A stretch of DNA of 13,291 bases from contig CAIXQV010000072.1 of assembly GCA_903921605.1 (NCBI GenBank), positions 1-13,291 of the forward strand, written 5' to 3'. How positions within the stretch are numbered: position 1 is the stretch's first letter; every line of letters begins with the position of its first letter. Shown piece after piece: positions 6,634-13,291 of this stretch. Made by a program: the position numbers and the translations under genes. Source of the stretch: an uncultured Planctomycetaceae bacterium. Its GTDB lineage: Bacteria > Planctomycetota > Planctomycetia > Planctomycetales > Planctomycetaceae. Under the pieces are notes generated by a model. The model had not been told where the DNA came from. It did not search any database and saw only the letters and a list, made by a program, of their open reading frames with translations.

Positions 6634-7767
6634 TTAGCGAAACTCAATTCTGTCCGGACAGAACCGCTTCAATCGAGCAGGATCGATGTCGATGCCTAAT
6701 CCTGGTCGAGTCGGGATCTGCAGGAATCCTTCGCTGTCGATCACAAAAGGATCGGCGGGAAGTTCGTCAATGTAAGCACACGGTGTCAGGTACTCGACGT
6801 AACGAGCAACAGGTAGAAACGCGGAAATCTGCAGGTCAGCCGCAAGGCCAACGGCCGTGTTCCAGCCGTGAGGAACCACCTGAACATTGTGATCCTGAGC
6901 CAACTGAGCGATGCGGCGGAATTCACTGAGACCACCATTCTTGGTCACGTCCGGCTGAATAATGTCGAACGCATGACGCTCCAGCCACGGCTGGAAAGAC
7001 TGGCGTCGAGTCAGCACTTCGCCACCAGAAATTGGCACCGGCGACACACGAGTCAACTCGACAAAGCCGTTGATATCGTCTGGCGGCAGAGCTTCCTCAA
7101 ACCAGGTAATGTCGTAATCCGCCAGCATCATCGCCGTGTTGCGTGCCCAGTTCGTTCCGTGCGGCCAGAACTGTTCGCTGCCGCCGGCATCGACCATCAG
7201 CTCAACATTATCGCCCACGGTATCTCGCGCGGTTTGAACAAGGAGTTCATCGAAAGCTCGATCACGTCGACCGAACGGACGCCAGCCCATTTTGATGGCT
7301 TTGAAACCGCGAGCGACCACGCTCTCCAGCGTCCTTGCCAGTGCCTCGGGTTCCTCGAACAGAATGGAACCATAGGGCTTGATGCGATCTCGATAATTCC
7401 CACCCATCAAACGAGAAACCGGCTGGCCACAGGCCTTACCCATTAAGTCCCACAAGGCAATATCGATGCCGCTGATGGCGTGCGTCACCGAGCCGCCTCG
7501 GCCCTGCCAGAATGTCGACTGGTGGAGTTTCTCGGACACGCGTTCTGGTTCAATCGCCAGTTCGCCCTTCAGCAGCGGCCACAGCAACTCGACAGCCCCG
7601 ACGATCAGTTTTCCGGATGTGAAGCAACTGCCAAAACCGACATGCTTTGAGTCTGTGTGCACAATAACCAGTGTATGCAGATTCTCCTGAGGCTCATGCC
7701 CCTGCGGCCAGCCACCGTCGACTGTTGCTCCCGTCAACGGACACACATCAATTCCTGTAATGATCAC
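6634..7767 (-). CDS. Mandelate racemase/enolase-superfamily sugar-acid dehydratase-like enzyme
   Basis: This encodes 377 residues from a GTG at 7767, chosen because GAGAGGA (7776-7782) sits eight bases upstream and the family N-terminus (IITGIDVCPL) starts right there. An ATG at 7842 would add 25 residues without a ribosome site. It has the capping domain (about 1-125) and a TIM barrel. The metal ligands are Asp193 (MVDAGG), Glu224 (WFEEALP) and Glu250 (SGGEVLTRR). Acid-base residues are Lys159 (AIKMGW) and the Asp273/His300 dyad (QPDVTKNGG and VPHGWNT) typical of the mandelate-racemase subgroup. The usual Lys-X-Lys of strand 2 reads Lys-Met-Gly. Family members abstract the alpha-proton of a carboxylate using Mg2+, most often dehydrating aldonic or uronic-type sugar acids; the substrate is not predictable here. 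It is cytoplasmic, as no signal peptide is seen. It stands alone, with no kinase, aldolase or transporter beside it. Confidence 0.9.
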   Translation of the reverse strand: MIITGIDVCPLTGATVDGGWPQGHEPQENLHTLVIVHTDSKHVGFGSCFTSGKLIVGAVELLWPLLKGELAIEPERVSEKLHQSTFWQGRGGSVTHAISGIDIALWDLMGKACGQPVSRLMGGNYRDRIKPYGSILFEEPEALARTLESVVARGFKAIKMGWRPFGRRDRAFDELLVQTARDTVGDNVELMVDAGGSEQFWPHGTNWARNTAMMLADYDITWFEEALPPDDINGFVELTRVSPVPISGGEVLTRRQSFQPWLERHAFDIIQPDVTKNGGLSEFRRIAQLAQDHNVQVVPHGWNTAVGLAADLQISAFLPVARYVEYLTPCAYIDELPADPFVIDSEGFLQIPTRPGLGIDIDPARLKRFCPDRIEFR

Positions 7768-7922
7768 GAGGGCGTTCCTCTCAAAGGCGTTCAGTTCGAT
7801 AACGGCGGACCACAAGAATGTCACTGGACCAACTCGCATCATAGTCGGAAGTGATATGGATAGTCGTGTCCGGACCGAGAAATTCAGATCGTAGTGCCCA
7901 CTTCACTCGGCTTTGTTGGTCC

Positions 7923-7940
7923 GCATTCGAAATCGAATGC
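7923..7940. promoter_or_regulatory. Perfect 18-bp dyad upstream of the dehydratase-like gene
   Basis: GCATTCGA and TCGAATGC are perfect 8-bp arms around a 2-base AA centre, 155 bases upstream of the GTG start of the enolase-superfamily gene. Size and symmetry fit an operator for a dimeric regulator. No known operator consensus was recognised and no regulator gene is in the window. Confidence 0.4.
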
Positions 7941-8095
7941 CAGCTGAAGCCAACTGGACAAGCCGAAGGGCCACAAAATCAACCGGCGGCATTCGCTGGA
8001 TGCGTGGCGTCAAGAAATGGCGGGCTCTTGATTGAAGCGTATTCATCTTTTTTGCTGAACGGCGAGCAGCAGGTGTAGGCGAAATCGAACAACGA

Positions 8096-8117
8096 CGCCT
8101 GCGGCTTGCCGTTAAAC
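8096..8117. repeat. Short dispersed repeat, copy B
   Basis: This is the second copy of the 22-base sequence at 3185-3206, in the same orientation, with two transitions. It lies in the non-coding gap upstream of clpC. A shared 22-base sequence in two unrelated spacers is unlikely by chance and suggests an interspersed repeat family. Confidence 0.6.
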
Positions 8118-8562
8118 GATGAAATCAACGCCCCGGATCGCCCATCAACAGAGAGCCGTGCAACCGTATCGGCATTATTTCAATTGGCAGTCGCACCAGT
8201 CAAAGCCGTATGTTGTCGCGAAAAAGGTGCTCCGAAGATCTCGATGTTTCGAATCGGCAGATCCCTTGTCTTGTCCCGTTGTACAATGCCCCCTAGAATC
8301 CGGTATGCAATTCGCTCTGCCATTTGGTGTTGTCAGTTCTGAACAAACGAATGTCAATGTGGCGGCGTAGGTTGTAAGGGGTTTTGCGGTTGAGGCAAAT
8401 GCCACGATTCTGACTGTCAAAGTAGTGCGGGTTTTCAGGGGAGAGTGTTTGCCAGAACGCTGGAACGCTCAGACTTTTCCGACAACTCAGGCGGTGCAAT
8501 CACCAAACTTCTGCAGAATTTCCTCAAATGCGTTCGTTTCGGCGCTAGAGTTCAGGGAGGTG

Positions 8563-8583
8563 GTCTCCGGTGTCACCGGAGAC
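8563..8583. repeat. Perfect 21-bp palindrome upstream of clpC
   Basis: The arms GTCTCCGGTG and CACCGGAGAC are fully complementary around a single central T. It lies 163 bases before the clpC start codon. It has no following T-run, so an operator or a 5'-leader hairpin is more likely than a terminator. It does not match the CIRCE element or the CtsR heptad repeat that control clp genes in other bacteria. Confidence 0.6.
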
Positions 8584-8630
8584 TGTCAGCCAACCAAGAT
8601 CGAGGGTGTGAGTCCCGCAGGGGAGCATCC

Positions 8631-8672
8631 ATGTGGTTAAACGGATATACGGATATGTTGCTGACTCGGTGA
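8631..8672 (+). CDS. Candidate 13-residue leader peptide ahead of clpC
   Basis: The reading frame MWLNGYTDMLLTR ends in TGA at 8670-8672. A strong Shine-Dalgarno, AGGGGAG (8619-8625), lies five bases before the ATG, better than those of most genes in this window. The stop codon overlaps the loop and right arm of a small hairpin (8663-8675), and a perfect 15-bp palindrome follows at 8678-8692. The clpC ribosome site is at 8735. The arrangement resembles a regulatory upstream ORF or attenuator, but with only 13 codons chance is a real alternative, and the peptide has no run of one amino acid that would suggest what it senses. Confidence 0.35.
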   Translation: MWLNGYTDMLLTR

Positions 8673-8692
8673 GTCGCGGAACAATTTGTTCC
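8663..8692. promoter_or_regulatory. Twin dyads in the clpC leader
   Basis: Two dyads sit three bases apart: GACTC-GGT-GAGTC (8663-8675) and GGAACAA-T-TTGTTCC (8678-8692, perfect). The second lies 53 bases upstream of the clpC ATG. It could be an operator for a dimeric stress regulator or a leader hairpin. It resembles GAAC...GTTC operators of LexA type, but its spacing is five rather than the four seen in Bacillus, so I do not assign it. Confidence 0.45.
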
Positions 8693-8745
8693 TGAGAGCG
8701 AACTGCTTTTGGGACTTCAGGAAGATTCGAAAACGAGGAAGTCGA

Positions 8746-11298
8746 ATGTACGAACGCTTCACAGATCGTGCTCGTAAAGTAATGCAGCTGGCTAATCAGG
8801 AAGCTCAGCGATTCAATCACGAATATATTGGCACGGAACACATCCTGCTTGGTCTCGTCAAAGAAGGCTCAGGCGTTGCTGCCAACGTACTGAAGAATCT
8901 TGACGTCGATCTTCGAAAGATCCGCATTGAAGTCGAGAAGATTGTCCAGACCGGACCAGATATGGTCACGATGGGCAAGCTGCCTCAGACGCCTCGTGCG
9001 AAGAAAGTCATTGAATACGCGATGGATGAGGCTCGAAACCTCAACCATAACTACGTCGGCACCGAGCATTTGTTGCTCGGATTGCTGCGTGAACAGGAAG
9101 GCGTCGCTGCTCAGGTTCTCATGAATCTCGGCATGAAGCTGGAAGATGTTCGCGACGAAGTCCTGAACCTGCTGGGGCACGGCATGGAATCAGCCGAGCC
9201 GGGTTCAGAAGAACGAGGTGGTGGCGGAGCAGCCGCTGGCACTGGTGCGGCCGCCAAGGGCGCAAGCCGCAGCAAGACACCAGCTCTGGACAGTTTTGGT
9301 CGTGACCTGACCGAACTTGCCAAGCAGAAGAAGCTCGACCCGGTCATTGGTCGAGAACGCGAAATTGAACGAGTCATCCAGATCCTTTGCCGACGCCAGA
9401 AGAACAATCCGGTTCTTCTCGGAGAAGCCGGGGTTGGTAAGACTGCGATCGTCGAAGGCTTTGCCCAGATGGTCGTTGACAATGCCGTGCCAGACATTCT
9501 GGCGGATCGTCGAATCATCGTGCTTGACCTCGCGATGATGGTCGCGGGTACGAAGTACCGCGGTCAGTTCGAAGAGCGTATCAAGGCCGTGATGAACGAA
9601 GTTCGTCGGGCTAAGAACACGATTTTGTTCATCGACGAATTGCATACTCTGGTCGGTGCCGGTGGTGCTGAAGGCGCGATTGATGCGTCTAACGTGCTGA
9701 AGCCAGCCCTGAGCCGTGGTGAAATTCAGTGTATCGGTGCAACAACTCTCGACGAGTACCGCAAGTACATCGAAAAAGACGCGGCTTTGGAGCGACGTTT
9801 CCAGACCGTGATGGTTGAACCACCGTCTGCGAAGCAGGCCGTTGAAATCCTGAGAGGTCTGAGGGATCGTTACGAAGAACACCACCGTGTTCAGATCACC
9901 GACGACGCTTTGGAAACAGCGGTTGAAATGTCCAACCGCTATATCACCGCACGTTGCCTGCCTGACAAGGCCATCGACGTCATTGACGAAGCGGGTGCTC
10001 GAGTTCGCCTCAAATCGATGGTTCGTCCACCGGACCTGAAGGAGCTGGAAGAAGAAATTCAGCGGCTGAATACGGCGAAAGAAGAAGCTGTTGCCGAACA
10101 GAAGTTCGAAAAGGCGGCTTCATTCCGTGATCAGGCTGACAAGCTTCGCAAAAAGAAGGATCAGCTCACCGAAGAATGGCGTGAGAAATCTCGCCAGACC
10201 GACGGTGTTGTTGACGCCGAAGTCGTTGCGGAAGTTGTCGCCAAAATGACAGGTATCCCGCTGACTCGTCTGTCCAGCGCAGATGCTGTGCGTCTGTTGC
10301 AGATGGAAGCTGAACTTCACAAACGCGTAATCAGTCAGGACCAGGCGATTACTCAGGTCTGCAAAGCGGTTCGCCGCAGTCGCAGTGGCCTGAAGGATCC
10401 TAAGCGTCCAACGGGCGTCTTCCTCTTCTCCGGCCCGACCGGTGTGGGTAAGACCCTGTTGGCCAAAACCCTGGCGGAGTTCATGTTCGGCGACCAGGAC
10501 GCGCTGATTCAAATCGACATGTCCGAGTACATGGAGAAGCACAACGTCAGCCGTCTGATCGGTGCTCCTCCGGGATATGTGGGATTCGAAGAAGGCGGTC
10601 AGTTGACCGAGAAGATTCGTCGTCGTCCATATGCAGTCGTACTGCTGGACGAAATTGAGAAGGCTCATCCGGACGTCTTCAACATGCTGTTGCAGATCAT
10701 GGAAGAAGGCCATCTGACCGACAGCTTTGGTCGTCGAGTTGACTTCAAGAACGTAATTCTGATTCTGACCACGAACGCCGGCGCCAGCAAGATGGCTCAC
10801 GGCGGCAGCATGGGGCTTCATACGCTCCGTGATCGCGATCAGGAGAAGTCTTACGATGATATGAAGACCAATCTGATGCACGAACTGCAACGTCAGTTCA
10901 AACCAGAATTCCTCGGCCGTCTCGACGAAGTTGTGGTCTTCCGCAAGCTGACTCGCAATGAGCTGATGAAGATTGTCGATATCGAACTGGCCAAGGTTTA
11001 CGATCGCCTGAAAGAACGCGGCAAGCGTCTGGTACTCAGCGATGAAGCTCGCGGCTTTATCATCGACAAGGGCGAAGTGGACGACGGGCTGGATTACGGT
11101 GCTCGTCCGCTGCGTCGCAGTGTCGAGCGATTCATTGAAGACCCACTTTCAGAAGAACTTCTGCGAGGCACCTTCGATGGCCAGAACGCCATTCACGTCA
11201 GCATTAAGGAAGTGGGCGATCAGAAGCAGCTCGAATTTAACGGCGGTGTTGATGAAGCACCGGTTGCTGAAGCCGAAGCAACTTCGACTCCAGCCTGA
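8746..11298 (+). CDS. clpC: ATP-dependent Clp protease ATP-binding subunit ClpC
   Basis: This 850-residue Hsp100/AAA+ unfoldase forms a cytoplasmic hexamer that threads damaged or tagged proteins into ClpP. The ATG at 8746 is set by GAGGAA at 8735-8740 and by the canonical [13 protein letters not shown] start. In order it has two Clp-N repeats (about 3-65 and 80-143, each with the (I/V)GTEH(I/L)LLGL phrase), and a Gly/Ala-rich linker (155-175). The first AAA domain follows, with GEAGVGKT 226-233 and Walker B ILFIDE 293-298. A short UVR-type middle domain (about 450-480, [14 protein letters not shown]) marks ClpC rather than ClpB or ClpA. The second AAA domain has GPTGVGKT 563-570, pore loop GYVGF 610-614 and VVLLDE 631-636. 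The tripeptide MGL (689-691) occupies the ClpP-docking loop where other ClpCs have (L/V/I)GF. It is followed by a strong terminator and preceded by a complex leader. There is no mcsA, mcsB or ctsR nearby, so regulation differs from that in Bacillus. Confidence 0.98.
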   Translation: MYERFTDRARKVMQLANQEAQRFNHEYIGTEHILLGLVKEGSGVAANVLKNLDVDLRKIRIEVEKIVQTGPDMVTMGKLPQTPRAKKVIEYAMDEARNLNHNYVGTEHLLLGLLREQEGVAAQVLMNLGMKLEDVRDEVLNLLGHGMESAEPGSEERGGGGAAAGTGAAAKGASRSKTPALDSFGRDLTELAKQKKLDPVIGREREIERVIQILCRRQKNNPVLLGEAGVGKTAIVEGFAQMVVDNAVPDILADRRIIVLDLAMMVAGTKYRGQFEERIKAVMNEVRRAKNTILFIDELHTLVGAGGAEGAIDASNVLKPALSRGEIQCIGATTLDEYRKYIEKDAALERRFQTVMVEPPSAKQAVEILRGLRDRYEEHHRVQITDDALETAVEMSNRYITARCLPDKAIDVIDEAGARVRLKSMVRPPDLKELEEEIQRLNTAKEEAVAEQKFEKAASFRDQADKLRKKKDQLTEEWREKSRQTDGVVDAEVVAEVVAKMTGIPLTRLSSADAVRLLQMEAELHKRVISQDQAITQVCKAVRRSRSGLKDPKRPTGVFLFSGPTGVGKTLLAKTLAEFMFGDQDALIQIDMSEYMEKHNVSRLIGAPPGYVGFEEGGQLTEKIRRRPYAVVLLDEIEKAHPDVFNMLLQIMEEGHLTDSFGRRVDFKNVILILTTNAGASKMAHGGSMGLHTLRDRDQEKSYDDMKTNLMHELQRQFKPEFLGRLDEVVVFRKLTRNELMKIVDIELAKVYDRLKERGKRLVLSDEARGFIIDKGEVDDGLDYGARPLRRSVERFIEDPLSEELLRGTFDGQNAIHVSIKEVGDQKQLEFNGGVDEAPVAEAEATSTPA

Positions 11299-11331
11299 TT
11301 TCGTCAACTTAGTGTGACTATGACTTTCCAG

Positions 11332-11371
11332 GAACTCAGCATCCTTAAACAGATGCTGGGTTCTTTTTTTT
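11332..11371 (+). terminator. Intrinsic terminator of clpC
   Basis: GAACTCAGCATC (11332-11343) pairs with GATGCTGGGTTC (11352-11363) over 12 bp with one wobble and an 8-base loop, followed directly by eight T residues. It begins 34 bases after the clpC stop codon. This is the clearest rho-independent terminator in the window. Confidence 0.92.
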
Positions 11372-11432
11372 CGGCTCATCCGGTTTAGTCGCGGATGATC
11401 GTTAAGTCGATTTTCTCTGCCGGAAAGCTTTC

Positions 11433-11596
11433 TCGTCGCAAGACGAACCCCTGTGCAATTGGCGGAAGGATCCTGGCCCAGTTCGCTCACGAACTTGCAC
11501 ACAGGTCGCGGCAGGCCGCGAAGTGATGCCCGGCAGGCAGGAGCTACAGACGGCCCCGACTGGCACCGGCGGGGGATTCCGCGTAAAACATGCGGA
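11433..11596 (+). ncRNA. Hairpin-rich spacer; candidate structured RNA or leader
   Basis: The stretch between the clpC terminator and the DUF1501 gene holds a series of stems. TCGTC-GCAA-GACGA has a GNRA loop (11433-11446). AGTTCG-CTCA-CGAACT (11480-11495) is enclosed by CCTGTGCAA/TTGCACACAGG (11450-11458 with 11495-11505, with a small bulge). Then come CGCGG-CAGG-CCGCG (11507-11520), CCCCG/CGGGG (11554-11574) and TCCGC/GCGGA (11578-11596). No open frame of note occupies it. It does not match tmRNA, RNase P RNA, SRP RNA or a riboswitch that I recognise. It could be an unrecognised small RNA, a 5' leader of the DUF1501 gene, or a decayed palindromic repeat. GC-rich DNA yields short stems easily, so confidence is low. 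Confidence 0.3.
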
Positions 11597-11673
11597 GAGA
11601 TCTTGTGCAATGAAGAGGCGTTTTGAGTCGCCTTCCCGTCAGATGTTCGCACTAAAAATGAAGGACAGGCGAG

Positions 11674-13080
11674 ATGCAGATTCCTTACTCGCGACGTGAA
11701 ATGCTGGCCGCGTCCTCAAATGGATTCGGATTACTCGCGCTCGCCGGCCTGCTCTCTGATGCGAAGGCGGCAGACAACGCAACTCCGGGGGCAACCCGTC
11801 GCCCGCGTGCAAAACATGTCATTCTGTGCTTTATGGATGGCGGGCCGAGTCATGTTGACACGTTTGACTATAAACCTGAGCTCATGAAGCAGCAGGGAAA
11901 GCCAATCGGCGATTCACAAGTTTCAAAGCTGTCACAAAGCAGTGCCGGGCGAGTCTGGTTCGGTAGTCCGTGGAAGTTTGCTCAGCGAGGTCAAAGCGGG
12001 CTGTGGGTCAGTGATTTGCTGCCTCATGCTGCAGAGCTGGCGGATGATCTTTGCGTTGTGCGTTCGCTTGTGGGCAAACAGCCATTGCACGGTCAACAGA
12101 ATCTCCTGCTGCACACAGGGCGAGTCACAGGACTGGCGCCGAGTTTTGGATCATGGGTCAGTTATGGACTAGGGACTGAGAATCAGGATCTGCCGGGCTA
12201 TGTCCTCTTGAACAATGACTGGATTCCGAACGGAGGTTTTGAAAACTTCTCCAGTGCCTTCCTGCCGGCAACGAACTCCGCCACGCTACTGCGAGCGAAA
12301 GGGGCAACCGTCGACAATATCCAGCCTGGTGACTCGCTGGAGAAACAACGTCGCAAGCTGAGATTGCTGAAAGAGCAGGACGGGACATTCGCCACAGAAA
12401 CACCGGAACGGCAGTTAATCGACGCGGCCGTGAAAAACTACGAAACCGCTTTTCGCATGCAAACGTCTGTGCCCGAAGTGGCCGACGTTTCAGGCGAAAC
12501 CGAGGCCACTCGAAAACTTTATGGACTCGACAGCTCCAACGATTTTCAGAAGTATTATTCATTGCAGTGCCTGCGAGCGAGACGGCTTGTGGAGGCGGGA
12601 GTTCGGTTTGTCGAGATCACGTGCCCGTTGACTCATGCCAACAATTCTCCGTGGGATCAGCATGGCAATCTGAAGCTGCATCATGCCGAGAATGCCATGA
12701 TCACGGATCAGTCAGTGGCCGCTTTGATCTTTGATTTGAAGCAACGTGGCCTGCTGGATGACACAATTGTGATCTGGGCCGGAGAAATGGGACGCACGCC
12801 GCACACACCAGCGATTTCCGAAACGGCTGGTCGAGATCACCATGTGAATGGCTACAGCATTTTCATCGCGGGTGGTGGATTCAAGGGTGGAATGGCTTAC
12901 GGCCAGACGGACGAATTTGGGAATTCCGTTATCGAACATCCGCTGATGATCCAGGACATTCACGCAACGGTCATGCATCAGTTGGGAATTGACCATAAGA
13001 AACTGACGTTCCGCTTTGGTGGTCGCGATGTCAGCCTGACCGATGTGCACGGCCATGTGGTGAACGAGATTCTCGCTTAG
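11674..13080 (+). CDS. DUF1501 protein (Tat-exported, alkaline-phosphatase/sulfatase-like fold)
   Basis: This encodes 468 residues from an ATG at 11674 with AAGGA at 11661-11665. The N-terminus YSRREMLAASSNGFGLLALAGLL is a twin-arginine signal with cleavage near ADA-KAAD (about residues 28-34), predicting folded export. The DUF1501 landmarks are FMDGGPSHVDTFDYKP (53-68), KQPLHGQQN (135-143), WDQHGN (327-332), WAGEMGRTP (368-376), GRDHH (386-390) and IAGGGFKGG (398-406). Asp55, Asp328, His330, Glu371, Asp388 and His389 are likely metal or active-site ligands by analogy with the alkaline phosphatase superfamily. DUF1501 proteins are expanded in planctomycetes, usually downstream of a DUF1549/DUF1553 partner with a cytochrome-type domain. 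Here clpC is upstream, and no partner begins in the 211 bases downstream, so this copy looks orphaned. The biochemical role of the family is not established; hydrolysis of sulfate or phosphate esters is an inference from the fold. Confidence 0.95.
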   Translation: MQIPYSRREMLAASSNGFGLLALAGLLSDAKAADNATPGATRRPRAKHVILCFMDGGPSHVDTFDYKPELMKQQGKPIGDSQVSKLSQSSAGRVWFGSPWKFAQRGQSGLWVSDLLPHAAELADDLCVVRSLVGKQPLHGQQNLLLHTGRVTGLAPSFGSWVSYGLGTENQDLPGYVLLNNDWIPNGGFENFSSAFLPATNSATLLRAKGATVDNIQPGDSLEKQRRKLRLLKEQDGTFATETPERQLIDAAVKNYETAFRMQTSVPEVADVSGETEATRKLYGLDSSNDFQKYYSLQCLRARRLVEAGVRFVEITCPLTHANNSPWDQHGNLKLHHAENAMITDQSVAALIFDLKQRGLLDDTIVIWAGEMGRTPHTPAISETAGRDHHVNGYSIFIAGGGFKGGMAYGQTDEFGNSVIEHPLMIQDIHATVMHQLGIDHKKLTFRFGGRDVSLTDVHGHVVNEILA

Positions 13081-13291
13081 GCCAATTGTCACTGTCTGAA
13101 ACGGCAATACGATCTCTGTGTGGGCGAAATGATTTTCCGCCTTGAGCCCCAAAGGTCGACGAAATTGCTCCAAGCACACGCGGAGAATTCACAGTGGCCT
13201 TGTTCGTCTTCTGTGAAATGCGAGAAAGCCGTGCGAAATGCAATTCCGGTGAACACTTGTTGTCGGCATAATGCAGAATAGACCGACCCCC
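13081..13291. other. Downstream spacer with no supported gene
   Basis: No credible start of a gene is seen before the window ends. A 7-bp stem TTCACAG/CTGTGAA (13188-13194 with 13211-13217) has a 16-base loop and no T-run, so it is not called as a terminator. Confidence 0.5.

Larger units (their letters stand above)
7768..8562. other. Long divergent intergenic region with no supported gene
   Basis: This is the enolase-side part of a 978-bp gap between divergent genes. Small open frames occur on both strands but lack Shine-Dalgarno sequences, family features and consistent coding character. The supported items are the dyad at 7923-7940 and the short repeat at 8096-8117. An old, decayed gene could account for some of it, but I cannot show that. 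Confidence 0.5.

Noticed and set aside
7851..8078. 75-residue plus-strand frame in the divergent gap
   Set aside because: It has a weak start context and coding-unlike composition, and overlaps the dyad at 7923-7940.
8293..8499. 68-residue minus-strand frame in the clpC upstream gap
   Set aside because: It has no clear Shine-Dalgarno, no recognised family and overlapping frames of similar length on the other strand; it could be a gene remnant but cannot be supported.
8678..8692. LexA operator
   Set aside because: It has GAAC and GTTC half-sites, but spaced by five rather than four, and clpC is not a known SOS gene; left as an unassigned dyad.
9205..9885. 226-residue antisense frame inside clpC (and a similar 256-residue one at 10120-10890)
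   Set aside because: These are antisense shadows of a highly conserved gene with strong codon bias.
11433..11596. tmRNA, RNase P RNA, SRP RNA or tRNA
   Set aside because: None of the conserved core sequences of these RNAs is present; only unassigned stems are seen.
13188..13217. Terminator for the DUF1501 gene
   Set aside because: The stem is only seven base pairs with a 16-base loop and no T-run.

Overview
This window looks like chromosomal DNA of a planctomycete (Planctomycetota). The strongest marker is a Tat-exported DUF1501 protein. Supporting signs are several large exported proteins of no recognised family, mostly monocistronic genes on both strands with wide gaps, and long palindromic repeats in the gaps. 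Genus cannot be fixed from the sequence alone.

Layout. Positions 1-135 (-) hold the first 45 codons of a gene running off the left edge. Positions 348-2927 (+) hold an exported multi-repeat protein that is interrupted: a signal-peptide ORF (348-1418) ends in TAA, and a second ORF (1419-2927) continues in the same frame from the very next codon. Its convergent neighbour (-) is an exported alpha/beta hydrolase (3210-4211). Upstream of that on the same strand is a P1B-4-type transition-metal efflux ATPase (4298-6247), followed by a GTG-started enolase-superfamily sugar-acid dehydratase-like gene (6634-7767). A 978-bp divergent gap leads to clpC (8746-11298, +), which ends in a strong intrinsic terminator. 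A 300-bp hairpin-rich spacer then precedes the DUF1501 gene (11674-13080, +). Nothing is supported in 13081-13291.

The genes do not form an obvious single pathway. ClpC is the housekeeping protein-quality-control unfoldase. The ATPase and hydrolase may be co-transcribed across an 86-bp gap. The dehydratase-like enzyme fits catabolism of sugar acids from polysaccharides.

The most interesting material lies at the junctions. These are the in-frame stop inside the repeat protein, two related long inverted repeats (2996-3095 and 6434-6588) at gene 3' ends, and a short repeat shared by two distant gaps. Upstream of clpC there is a set of perfect dyads plus a 13-codon reading frame with a strong Shine-Dalgarno, resembling an attenuator or leader. 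Between clpC and the DUF1501 gene there is a run of hairpins that could be a structured RNA. I found no CRISPR array, tRNA, rRNA, transposase or phage gene.
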